From NCBI GenBank assembly GCA_020852715.1, contig JADZAE010000003.1, positions 1 through 64,000 on the forward strand: 64,000 nt of DNA, written 5' to 3'. The first letter of the stretch is position 1. Every line of letters begins with the position of its first letter. This document shows positions 35,301-43,015 of the stretch, one piece after another. Source of the stretch: Deltaproteobacteria bacterium (lineage in GTDB: Bacteria > Bdellovibrionota_C > UBA2361 > SZUA-149 > JADZAE01). The notes beneath the pieces were generated by a model, which had not been told where the DNA came from, did not search any database, and saw only the letters and a program-made list of their open reading frames with translations. A program made the translations under genes and the position numbers.

Positions 35301-36885
35301 GTGGATTAGTGACTTGAGCAAAAAGCTGCTTAAAATAATTATAAATAAGCTGTGGCTTATCAGATAAACAGGCAAGCGGTGTATCGTTTCCCATTGAACC
35401 GACCGACTCTTCCGCATTTGATGCCATCGGACCTAGTATTAATGATAAATCCTCTTTAGAATAACCAAAGGCAATCTGTGTTTCTATGAGATTATCTACC
35501 TTTGGCACATCGGAATATGAAGCAGGGGGAAGATCTTCAAGCTTTACAAGGTGGGAATCAATCCAACGTTTCCAAGGTCTTTTGTCGATTAGTTCATTTT
35601 TTATTTCATCGTCATGTATTATCCGACCTTGTTTCATATCGACTAAAAATATCCTTCCTGGTTCCAGTCTCCATTTCTTCTTAATTCTCTCTTCTGGAAT
35701 GGGAAGTACGCCAACTTCGGATGCCATTATAACTAGATCGTCATTGGTTACGCAGTATCGTGACGGGCGTAACCCATTTCTATCAAGAACTGCGCCAACC
35801 AGGTAACCATTAGTAAACGCAATAGAGGCCGGACCATCCCACGGCTCCATCAGACAAGCATGATATTCGTAAAAAGCACGCAATTCCGGATCCATTAATA
35901 AATTATTTTGCCAGGCCTCAGGAATAAGCATCATTATAGAATGCGCGACAGATCGTCCATTTACGGCCAAGAACTGAAAGGCGTTGTCGAGAGTCGCCGA
36001 GTCGCTGCCCGATTCGGTAAGAATTGGAAACATGCTACTAAGCTCAGCTCCGAAAACTTCTGAATGCAAGTTGGCATACCTTGATCGCATCCAATTTCTA
36101 TTGCCACGCAGCGTATTAATTTCACCATTATGAGCTAAGTAGCGAAAGGGATGCGCAAGGCGCCAAGAAGGGTTAGTATTTGTCGAAAAACGCGAATGAA
36201 CCAACGCTAAGGCACTTTCCATTTCAGGATCCTGAAGATCGACATAATACTCACGAAGCTGTAGTGCCGTAAGCATTCCTTTATAAACAAGTCGATTAGC
36301 TGATAATATGCAAATATAAAATTCCTCACGAGCATCTGGTGGAAAATCTCCGAATTCGATAAAATTTTCTGTCTGTTGTCTAACTAGATAGAGACGACGA
36401 TCGAAATCATATCGGTTAAAAAAGGTATGACCGGGAGCTATAAATAATTGTTTGATTAAGGGCTCAACTTCTCTCGGTGCTGCCCCTACAACACTTGAGT
36501 TCACAGGGACATCGCGCCATCCTAAAACTTCCATATCATAATTAGTCAAGACGCGCTCAAAGGCGTCCATGCATATTCTACAGGATTTCTTATTTTTCGG
36601 TAAAAAAACCTGAGCAACAGCATATTGTCCCTGAGGCGGAAGATTAACACCTAAAGAACGGGTAACTTTTCTTAAGAACCTATCCGGAGTATGGATCATT
36701 ATTCCCGCGCCGTCACCGCTATGCTCATCTGATCCACTTGCCCCTCTATGATTCATATTTTCAAGCATTTGAAGACCAGATTTAATAATTTCGTGGGATG
36801 CTTGACCTTTCAGATGACAAATAAATCCTACCCCGCAGGAGTCAAATTCTGTTGATTGATTATATAAGCCTTGTTTTGCCTTCAT
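32392..36885 (-). CDS. gltB: Glutamate synthase large subunit
   Basis: A 1497-residue amidotransferase. The N-terminal Ntn-hydrolase nucleophile is C17 in EFDSCGVGF, so a 16-residue propeptide is probably removed. Class II GATase domain to about 400 (HSRFSTNTNPSWRLAHPF), then the central domain, the FMN-binding synthase domain (GEGGEDPDRY, KPGEGGQLPG, and HLNTCPVGIATQ within the 3Fe-4S cysteine loop) and the C-terminal beta-helix (GGEIYIRGQVGERF). Full length. The codons for the SPPPHH segment contain a run of ten Cs on the coding strand (plus-strand Gs at 33905-33914). Divergent from the broken aminotransferase gene. Confidence 0.98.
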   Translation of the reverse strand: MKAKQGLYNQSTEFDSCGVGFICHLKGQASHEIIKSGLQMLENMNHRGASGSDEHSGDGAGIMIHTPDRFLRKVTRSLGVNLPPQGQYAVAQVFLPKNKKSCRICMDAFERVLTNYDMEVLGWRDVPVNSSVVGAAPREVEPLIKQLFIAPGHTFFNRYDFDRRLYLVRQQTENFIEFGDFPPDAREEFYICILSANRLVYKGMLTALQLREYYVDLQDPEMESALALVHSRFSTNTNPSWRLAHPFRYLAHNGEINTLRGNRNWMRSRYANLHSEVFGAELSSMFPILTESGSDSATLDNAFQFLAVNGRSVAHSIMMLIPEAWQNNLLMDPELRAFYEYHACLMEPWDGPASIAFTNGYLVGAVLDRNGLRPSRYCVTNDDLVIMASEVGVLPIPEERIKKKWRLEPGRIFLVDMKQGRIIHDDEIKNELIDKRPWKRWIDSHLVKLEDLPPASYSDVPKVDNLIETQIAFGYSKEDLSLILGPMASNAEESVGSMGNDTPLACLSDKPQLIYNYFKQLFAQVTNPPLDAIREELVTSLYTYLGRQGNLLDEKREFCDMLRIRQPIITNTELAQIRAVSDSKFKHITLPILFRKSHSLEGALDNLGHNSIKAVQDGASILILSDRGVDRQNIPIPSLLALAAVNNALINDGIRARCSIILESGEARETHHFSLLIGYGASAVNPYLAIHSLELMVKDQLFPPDLTPDKAIGNYIKACNKALLKVASKMGISTIQSYRGAQIFEALGVHSEVINKYFPNTPSRLGGVTLDFLGSEAISFHDEAFNNQQSTNFISTNHGRYQWRRDGEHHMWNPDTIAKLQHAVRTNDYDLFKQYSSFANEYSNRPCTIRGLLQIKPVGPAISLNDVESAESIAKRFVTGAMSFGSISRIAHETLAIAMNTLGGKSNSGEGGEDPDRYVIGLDGLNRRSAIKQVASGRFGVTAQYLINADEIQIKMAQGAKPGEGGQLPGYKIDAYVGKIRHSTPGVQLISPPPHHDIYSIEDLSQLIHDLKSVNPNARISVKLVSEVGVGTIAAGVAKCKADHILISGDSGGTGAAPLTSIKHTGLPWELGLAETQQALLFHGLRGRVTLQTDGQIKTGQDIIIAALLGAEEIGFATSALVSLGCVMMRVCHLNTCPVGIATQNGELHKRFKGKPEHVVNFMLFLAREVREYLAKLGYSTYAQAVGQVENLSIKEFSKHEKYEHLDLSPILFRPHVSRDTMLYCHERQDHGLDKSLDCQLINQIELKNIAEIAANPAIIIKNTDRSVGAMLSGYLLKSRVSHPQKELNFTFSFKGHAGQSFGAFLIDGVSLVLEGDANDYLGKGLSGGEIVLYPSQIENYKAEDNIIAGNVIAYGATGGEIYIRGQVGERFCVRNSGATVVVEGIGDHGCEYMTGGYAIILGRTGRNFAAGMSGGLAYVFNQNGKFGNNCNLDMVTMEDLNNEDWTFLEGILIKHWEKTKSSIAHSILNNPSYKSLFVKVFPNDYKKALEEKTGVN

Positions 36886-37007
36886 ATATTACTTAGTAGT
36901 CGGTTTTATGTTTTAAAGAAAGTATAAGTTTTGCTAATTATTGGAAAGTTTTTTATTGAGTATAGCAAATCTACCTAATCAAAGTTTAATTTATAACACA
37001 CATAACC

Positions 37008-38153
37008 ATGTCCGGATTCTTAAGTTCTGATAATATCGATACAAACCGCATTGAATTAGAGCGGCAAGCAATGCTAAGGGCCGGCATGCAATTAGCCGAT
37101 GCGACCTGCAGTAACCCCACATTAACCGGATATTTGTTTCCGCAATCTATTTTAAAAGAAGGCTTCAATCATTTTCTTAGACAGCGAAAATATAGTCCTG
37201 ATGGAAGAGGTCTCCATTCGGCGCGTCTATCAATTGTTGAATATTACAAAAAACGCGGATTAATTCTTTCTCCGGAGTCAGTATTTCTCACCGCTAGCAC
37301 ATCCGAAAGCTATAGCCTCTTGTTTTCTTTACTCGCTGATGCTGGCGATAATTTTCTTGTACCAAGTATTAGCTATCCTTTATTTGATTATTTTTCGGCA
37401 CATGCCAAGGTGGAAATGGTTCCCTACTAAATAACAAAAAACGCCGGTGGGTGGAACACGAATTCCTCTAGTATCAAATATTCTCAAAATAACAGAACTA
37501 GAGGAATTCTTACCATTTCCCCACATAATCCCACTGGAATGATTATTAATAAAAATAATTTTCCAGCTTTTTCACAAGGCCTTCCAATAATTTGCGATGA
37601 AGTATTTAGTGAGTTCTGCTGGAATCAATCATATTGCCCGGCATTAGGTTCCTTTATCTCGGATATACCGATATTTCATTTAAACGGTATATCTAAGATG
37701 TTTGCGCTACCAGATCTTAAACTTGGCTGGATAGCCTTGAATGATGTTGCGGCTATGCAATATGGCGACCGCCTAGAAATACTTAACGATACTTTTTTAG
37801 GTGCAAATTCCTTTTCTCAATACATTTTGGAATTGTTATTCTTGAAGGGGCAAGATTTTATAGCTGAAATGCGTGCGAGAATATTTTCAAATTTAATGTA
37901 TGCTTCTAATTTAATTGATAGTATTCACGGCTTTCACGCTATAAGACCTGAGGGCGGGTATTACTTGGTCGTTCAATACGATTTGCCGATAGACGAGGAG
38001 GAGATGGTTGTAGGATTAATACACGAGGGGGTAGTTACATATCCCGGTTATTTTTTTGGAGATTTTAAATTTAATAGTTTCGTTATCTCCTGCCTATCGG
38101 ATCAAGAAACTATTACTAAGTTGGGCCAAGCCCTAATATCTGTCAGTTCATAG
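37008..38153 (+). pseudogene. Class I/II aminotransferase interrupted by one stop codon
   Basis: A 381-codon frame of PLP-dependent fold-type I aminotransferase, split by a single in-frame TAA at 37428-37430. Part 1 (to EMVPY) has the N-terminal SARLSIVEYYKKRG and the FLTASTSESYSLLFSLLADAGD cofactor-phosphate region. After the stop the same frame continues with ITKNAGGWN, then the substrate/PLP signature ISPHNPTG, IICDEVFSEF, and the PLP lysine in NGISKMFALPDLKLGW. Apart from the stop the frame is intact. Likely a recent pseudogene, a two-piece protein with an internal restart at 37539, or a sequencing error. Substrate unknown. No clear ribosome-binding site at the first ATG. Confidence 0.75.
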
Positions 38154-38404
38154 ACTTAATTAATAAATGTCAGTTTAATTAAATTTGACTAGCTAGGATT
38201 GATTTATAATTAAATACTTAGTGAAAATGCAGCTCACAGCGGAGAATCAATGGGCAAATGAGAATATCCTCGTTTTTGTTAAGCAAAAGTGACAATTGAC
38301 GATTATTAGACTATAATGTTACAGGTGGATTTTGGTTGTCGGCTGTAAACAGTTGGTAGCTATTATCTTTCATTCGAGCATCTATTAATATTTGGCAGAT
38401 AATA

Positions 38405-39031
38405 TTAATTCGATTTTTTACCAACTCCAAAAAATATTTTTGAACCGCATATGTCTGGGCCGATACCACGAATAAGAGAAAACAATTCATTAACATTTCT
38501 ATTATCAACGGTTTCAGCATTACTAATTGCCGATAGAGATGTTGATATTTTAAATTTTTTAGAATTTTGAGAATAGGATAGCTCGAATACACCCCCACCG
38601 GAAAGTGAAAATAGAGAACCGGCTTTATCTGTCTTTTTCGGATTTTTCGCAGGATATGATTGTAAGGGAACTAGCGCAGCGCTAATTCTCCCAAGCAGAT
38701 CGTTCGAAAGTGTCTCAAAACTTGCATCTTTCGGCACAATAGTAGGATGCATCAAAAACACATCTGGAAATGCCGATGGTTTAGTCTCTGTTTGCTCATC
38801 ATCTAGGCTGCCACATTCACGCCATAGTTTGTTATTTTCAAGGTAATAACGCTCATAACTGCTTCCTCCCAAAAATCCATGAGCAGCAAAAATATCAACA
38901 CTGATTGCTCCCGCGCTGACGGTATTTACAATCGGCTGCTGTATGTCATCTCCATTTAATGAACATGAAAACAAAATAAGAATAACAAAAGCGAATAAAA
39001 TATTAGTTATTTTTGTATAAATATTACGCAT
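38405..39031 (-). CDS. Putative lipoprotein, unknown function
   Basis: A 208-residue protein with a lipoprotein signal (hydrophobic 10-22, Cys at about 23 in LFSCS). No domain recognised. The C-terminus may be altered: the gene ends just after an A6 run (coding-strand GGTAAAAAATCG). Removing one A would continue the frame for about 30 more natural-looking codons to the stop at about 38311. So the protein seen may be a frameshifted, shortened form. It stands alone between the aminotransferase and the transglycosylase. Confidence 0.6.
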   Translation of the reverse strand: MRNIYTKITNILFAFVILILFSCSLNGDDIQQPIVNTVSAGAISVDIFAAHGFLGGSSYERYYLENNKLWRECGSLDDEQTETKPSAFPDVFLMHPTIVPKDASFETLSNDLLGRISAALVPLQSYPAKNPKKTDKAGSLFSLSGGGVFELSYSQNSKKFKISTSLSAISNAETVDNRNVNELFSLIRGIGPDICGSKIFFGVGKKSN

Positions 39032-39268
39032 AATATTACTCCTTTAATATATCCGTAGTAGTCCGCTTTTAACTGATAGGATAGATATTGTCATCACAGT
39101 AAATTTATATTGATAACTAATCGTAATTAAAGTATCCCTCTGATTATAAGTCCGGCATTGTGGACAGTGGGAAATTTAACATCTCTAGCCATAGAGATCT
39201 TGTGGTAGATTTTGTCTTTACCATAATAGGTTGTGGCAAACTATGTATCTCTTGTCATTTGATGGCAT

Positions 39269-39940
39269 ATGATTAAACGGTTAATATTAACTATTCTTGT
39301 CACGTTTGTCGTGATTAACTGCTCATTGCCTTACTCAAGAGTTAATGCTGATAATTTATATGAGATTGATAAGGGTGACGGCGTAATAACATTTACGACG
39401 AGAAAGCCGAGCAGTAAACAAGCTTCATACAGGACAATAAGCTTTAAAACTCCCCGTTATTCGAAGATATATGTCGCGCCCGGTGGCGGGTATAGTTGGC
39501 ATCCAAAGCCTCAAGATTCGAGCTTTGATCCAATCATTCACGAAGTCTCTAAGCAGTATGACCTCGATCCAATGCTTATAAAGGCGGTAATTGAGGTTGA
39601 ATCGGCTTATAATCCGTATGCAGTTTCCCCCAAGGGCGCCACAGGTTTAATGCAGTTAATGCCATATACGGCGAGGCGTTTTGGTGTGAGAAACGCATTC
39701 GACGTCGAGGAGAACCTTCAAGGTGGGGTTCGCTATTTGCGCTGGCTCTTAGATCGATACAATGGTAACCAGCGATTAGCGTTGGCCGCTTATAATGCTG
39801 GAGAAGGAGCAGTTGACCCAATTCTTGATGTGCCGCCATATTCCGAGACTATTAATTATGTAAAGAGGGTGACCTTAGCGCATGCGGCATATCGGTGTCG
39901 TTTAGATGGTCAAACAAAGTGCGATATTAGCGTTCGCTAA
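39269..39940 (+). CDS. Lytic murein transglycosylase, SLT family
   Basis: A 223-residue exported enzyme that cleaves peptidoglycan glycan strands. Signal peptide at about 1-26, then a short basic region (40-85), then the goose-type lysozyme/SLT fold. IEVESAYNPYAVSPKGATGLMQLMP holds the catalytic Glu (the E of VES, about residue 107), followed by NLQGGVRYLRWLLDRYNGNQRLALAAYNAGEGAV. The N-terminal DLYEIDKGDGVITFTTRKP-like piece resembles a DUF4124-type domain. Such enzymes often assist pili or secretion systems; context here does not decide. Confidence 0.92.
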   Translation: MIKRLILTILVTFVVINCSLPYSRVNADNLYEIDKGDGVITFTTRKPSSKQASYRTISFKTPRYSKIYVAPGGGYSWHPKPQDSSFDPIIHEVSKQYDLDPMLIKAVIEVESAYNPYAVSPKGATGLMQLMPYTARRFGVRNAFDVEENLQGGVRYLRWLLDRYNGNQRLALAAYNAGEGAVDPILDVPPYSETINYVKRVTLAHAAYRCRLDGQTKCDISVR

Positions 39941-40017
39941 TAAGCATACAATGCTGTAATAGGCGACCTTATCATAGCATTAAACCATGATCAAAGGTGC
40001 TAGCGGGGTTTTTATAA

Positions 40018-40623
40018 ATGAGCGAAAAATTAATTAAAATGATGGGGCGTTATCATTGGGTTGGCAAACGTGCCCCCAATCTTATTACTTTTGGTAGGCT
40101 AGCTTTAGTTCCGGTATTTGTAATTCTTTTAATGGAGCCATCTCCCGTTAAAAACATGTATGCCACAGTTATTTTTATTATCGCCTCTCTAAGTGATTGG
40201 CTTGATGGTTACTTAGCAAGAGTATTTAAGGCTGAAAGTATTCTTGGGAAAATGCTAGACCCTCTTGCTGATAAAGTATTAGTGATGTCGGCGTTAGTCA
40301 TGCTCTGCTGTATTCCTTCAGAGCCGCGTGTCTCTGGGTGGATGGTTGTGGTATTGTTGGCTAGGGATATGATTATTACAGGTTTGCGGTCGCTCGCTGC
40401 CTTAAAGGGCGTCGTCGTCCCTGCAAGCCGCTTAGCTAAGCACAAAACAGCATGGACCATGCTCGCCATAATTGGCCTTTTAATTGCTCAAAAGATAAGC
40501 GTAATGGGCATAATTATTGACTTCCTTGTTATCGGCAATATTCTCTTATGGTTAGCATTATTATTATCAGTCATCAGCGGGATTCTATATTTCATTGAGC
40601 TAAGGAATTTATTTAACGACTAG
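40018..40623 (+). CDS. pgsA: CDP-diacylglycerol-glycerol-3-phosphate phosphatidyltransferase
   Basis: A 201-residue inner-membrane enzyme for phosphatidylglycerol synthesis. The CDP-alcohol phosphotransferase signature D-x2-DG-x2-AR-x8-G-x3-D-x3-D is complete in SDWLDGYLARVFKAES and LGKMLDPLADK (about 60-88). Four to six membrane segments. N-terminal AP/PNLITFGRL is typical of PgsA. Preceded by a weak GGGG-type site. Confidence 0.93.
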   Translation: MSEKLIKMMGRYHWVGKRAPNLITFGRLALVPVFVILLMEPSPVKNMYATVIFIIASLSDWLDGYLARVFKAESILGKMLDPLADKVLVMSALVMLCCIPSEPRVSGWMVVVLLARDMIITGLRSLAALKGVVVPASRLAKHKTAWTMLAIIGLLIAQKISVMGIIIDFLVIGNILLWLALLLSVISGILYFIELRNLFND

Positions 40624-40670
40624 GTTGACTATTATATTTTTTAACTTATATTCTCCCCAGGTTATGTAGA

Positions 40671-40733
40671 ATGAAATTTTCATGCCGATTTTGTGGTCGT
40701 GCTAACGAAAAAGAAACTTTTATCATTGTTTAG
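40671..40733 (+). CDS. Possible 20-residue CxxC peptide before metK
   Basis: The frame [20 protein letters not shown] ends 22 nt before the chosen metK start. It has a CxxC pair and resembles the first half of a ClpX-type zinc finger, but lacks the second cysteine pair. It could be a leader peptide of metK or a remnant. No strong ribosome-binding site. Weakly supported. Confidence 0.25.
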   Translation: MKFSCRFCGRANEKETFIIV

Positions 40734-40755
40734 TCACTTTAATAAAGGAAAGTGT

Positions 40756-41931
40756 ATGAGTCAGAACAGTTACCTTTTTACTTCAGAGTCGGTATCCGAG
40801 GGACATCCTGATAAAGTATGTGATCAGATCGCTGACAGCATTTTGGATGCCCATATTAGCCAGGATTCAACAGCGCGGGTTGCTTGTGAGTGTTTAGCTA
40901 AAACGGGGATGATTGTGCTTGCCGGTGAAATTACGAGCCGCGGTTCAGTAAATTATGATCAAGTCGTTAGAAAAGTAGTTCGTGAAATTGGTTATACGTC
41001 GGTCGAGTGTGGCTGCGACGCCAATACTGTTGCAGTGTTAACTAATATTAGTCAGCAATCTCCGGATATCGCCCAGGGTGTCAACGAAAATGAAGGTGCC
41101 TTTAGTGAGCAAGGCGCGGGAGATCAGGGCCTCATGTTCGGTTACGCCTGCGATGACACGCCTGAATTAATGCCTTTGCCAATCGCATTGGCTCACCGAT
41201 TGATGAAAAAAATGGCGGATATTCGGCACGCCGGAAAGGCTGAGTTTTTGAGACCAGATTCAAAGTCTCAGGTTACAGTTAAGTATGAAAATGGCAAACC
41301 TATTGCGGTTGATACTGTTGTTATTTCAACGCAGCATGATGCCAAGGTTGATATGAATGAGCTTAAGGATTGGACGATAAAAAACGTTATTAATGAAATT
41401 ATTCCTACCAATTTTTTAAGCAGTGCCACTCGCATATTTGTTAATCCTACTGGCCGTTTTGTTTACGGTGGACCGCAAGCCGATGCTGGAGTAACTGGAA
41501 GAAAAATTATCGTTGATAGCTACGGTGGTACAGGACGACATGGCGGCGGAGCTTTCTCTGGAAAAGATCCAAGTAAGGTTGACCGTTCAGCCGCTTATGC
41601 TGCTAGATATGTAGCTAAGAATATTGTTGCGGCGGGGCTCGCTTCTCGATGCGAAATTCAAGTTGCTTACGCCATTGGTGTTGCTCGTCCGGTATCAGTA
41701 TATGTCGATACATTTGGGACTTCCAAAGTAGACGAGGGGAAAATAGCCGCCGTAGCCAATGAGGTATTTAGTTTCGCGCCAAAGGATATTATTAAGAGTT
41801 TGTCTTTGTTAAATCCCATTTATCAGGCCACTGCTTCATATGGCCACTTTGGGAGGACACCTGGTAACGATGGAAGCTTTTCGTGGGAGAGAACTGATCT
41901 TGCTGATACATTAAAAAAACATTGTTCATAG
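40756..41931 (+). CDS. metK: S-adenosylmethionine synthetase
   Basis: A 391-residue enzyme making SAM from methionine and ATP. Motifs [20 protein letters not shown] at the start, [34 protein letters not shown] and the P-loop-like [19 protein letters not shown]. Start at ATG 40756 was chosen because AAAGGAAAG lies ahead of it and [13 protein letters not shown] is the usual family beginning; a 21-codon upstream extension is in frame but unlikely. A strong terminator follows. Confidence 0.97.
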   Translation: MSQNSYLFTSESVSEGHPDKVCDQIADSILDAHISQDSTARVACECLAKTGMIVLAGEITSRGSVNYDQVVRKVVREIGYTSVECGCDANTVAVLTNISQQSPDIAQGVNENEGAFSEQGAGDQGLMFGYACDDTPELMPLPIALAHRLMKKMADIRHAGKAEFLRPDSKSQVTVKYENGKPIAVDTVVISTQHDAKVDMNELKDWTIKNVINEIIPTNFLSSATRIFVNPTGRFVYGGPQADAGVTGRKIIVDSYGGTGRHGGGAFSGKDPSKVDRSAAYAARYVAKNIVAAGLASRCEIQVAYAIGVARPVSVYVDTFGTSKVDEGKIAAVANEVFSFAPKDIIKSLSLLNPIYQATASYGHFGRTPGNDGSFSWERTDLADTLKKHCS

Positions 41932-41944
41932 TAAGGTCTGAGAA

Positions 41945-41982
41945 AAAAGCCGCTGCTCACAGGCAGCGGCTTAATTTTTTAT
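41945..41982. terminator. Bidirectional rho-independent terminator
   Basis: GCCGCTGC (41949-41956), loop TCACAG, GCAGCGGC (41963-41970), flanked by an A-tract on the left and a T-tract on the right. It ends metK on the plus strand and, read from the other side, pilA on the minus strand. Confidence 0.92.
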
Positions 41983-41998
41983 TTGCTAACTTTTTAGA

Positions 41999-42379
41999 TT
42001 AGCAACCTGCGTCTTTCAGGACTGTGTCTGTCAGGCTGTTGTAGCAATATTTGTTGCCTTCTGTTCCTTTCGGATGTGTGCTATCTCCGCTCCAAGCTTG
42101 AGCAGCTTCCCCGTTTACGGCAGCCACTGCCAGATTAAGCGTAACGCCTTCACTTATCCCTTCAAAACCTGGAAGTTGTGCGGCGTCTGCGGTATAGGCA
42201 TCAGTATCAATATACTGAGCCTCTTGAGCTGTCATTACGTTGCGTAAGTCGGCTCTAGCTGCGGATGCAAATGCGCGTTGACGATATAGAGCGAACTGGG
42301 GAATAGCTATAGAAGCCAATATACCAATAATGGCAATTACAACTAGAAGTTCTATTAATGTAAAACCTTTATTTTTCAT
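41999..42379 (-). CDS. pilA: Type IV major pilin PilA
   Basis: A 126-residue prepilin. Short leader MKNKG followed by FTLIELLVVIAIIGILASIAIP; prepilin peptidase cuts G/F and methylates F1, and E5 is present. The C-terminal Cys pair (CYN...DAGC) can form the disulfide loop of type IVa pilins. ATG at 42379 was chosen (AAGGAG with 8-nt spacing) over one two codons upstream, whose spacing is only 2 nt. A well-spaced sigma54 promoter lies about 140 nt upstream and a strong terminator just downstream, so it is monocistronic. Confidence 0.95.
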   Translation of the reverse strand: MKNKGFTLIELLVVIAIIGILASIAIPQFALYRQRAFASAARADLRNVMTAQEAQYIDTDAYTADAAQLPGFEGISEGVTLNLAVAAVNGEAAQAWSGDSTHPKGTEGNKYCYNSLTDTVLKDAGC

Positions 42380-42515
42380 GATCATTACTCCTTCATATAC
42401 AGGTTAAAACTTAGCCTCACCGTATTTATTCGTGTGTTTAGGCCAAAACCTTGAATAAAATCTGACAACGCTGCCAGACTTCAATACAGCATAGGACTAC
42501 ACACCCCTATTCCAA

Positions 42516-42530
42516 GCAATAGGTATGCCA
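42516..42530 (-). promoter_or_regulatory. pilA: Sigma54 (-24/-12) promoter of pilA
   Basis: On the minus strand the sequence is TGGCATACCTATTGC followed by T. GG and GC are exactly 10 nt apart, the -12 element TTGC is perfect, and -24 TGGCA lacks only the last C. Transcription would start near 42504, leaving a leader of about 125 nt. A sigma54 activator with a PilS-like sensor is encoded nearby (44627-46747). TGTC-like words on the same strand at 42691-42695 and 42706-42709 could be activator sites (tentative). Confidence 0.7.
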
Positions 42531-42887
42531 GTATCTAAAACCAGCCCACTCAATGGGATCCCCATTATTAATTGTTATAAAATTAGGCAGATAGACTAAT
42601 TGATGACTGGCGGCTTGTTGTAGAAGAACAAGTAAATATTGGAAAATAATTGTCACTCTTTGCATAGGAACACAGAAAGTGGCAAAAATAGACAGTTCGC
42701 AAGATGACAAGAAAGGAGATAATCCCTTGATATTATTGTTTATACATTATTTTAATTCATGAGATATTAAATTTCTTCTATATAACCCAGCTGATAGAAA
42801 AATAGACCAAAGTATTCAACGGCTATAACTATTCTAATATGCCAGAAGCCAGTTAGCTACTGGCCAAAAAACAGGGAAGTAATTAGT
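42531..42887. other. Gene-free region between pilA and pgi
   Basis: About 360 nt with no convincing protein gene. It should hold the upstream activator sites of pilA and the promoter of pgi. A perfect inverted repeat GCCAGT-TAGCT-ACTGGC is at 42848-42864, not followed by a T-tract on the plus strand, so an operator is likelier than a terminator. Confidence 0.5.
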
Positions 42888-42965
42888 ATGATGGCCTTGA
42901 AAGTCGGAATGTATCGATTGCTTCAATTATGCCTGGTGAGTTTTTTATTTATAGATCTAGATTAA
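42888..42965 (+). CDS. Possible 25-residue hydrophobic peptide
   Basis: The frame MMALKVGMYRLLQLCLVSFL plus five more residues, with AGGGAAG 8-9 nt ahead. It could be a small membrane peptide or a leader of pgi, or chance. It ends 50 nt before pgi. Confidence 0.2.
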   Translation: MMALKVGMYRLLQLCLVSFLFIDLD

Positions 42966-43015
42966 ATACAATTATTTTGTGCTTAGTTTAAAGTTATTTC
43001 AAATTTGAGGGGAAT

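Noticed and set aside
38311..38598. 95-codon frame overlapping the lipoprotein gene
   Set aside because: Mostly a shadow of the other frame. Only its last part is interesting, as a possible frameshifted extension.
40693..40755. 21-codon N-terminal extension of metK
   Set aside because: Not seen in the family. The inner ATG has a good ribosome-binding site and starts at the conserved region.
40624..40755. SAM riboswitch ahead of metK
   Set aside because: I compared the sequence from memory with SAM-I, SAM-II and similar consensus cores, and no convincing match was found.
42507..42710. 67-codon minus-strand frame upstream of pilA
   Set aside because: It overlaps the sigma54 promoter region and has no ribosome-binding site or family-like sequence.
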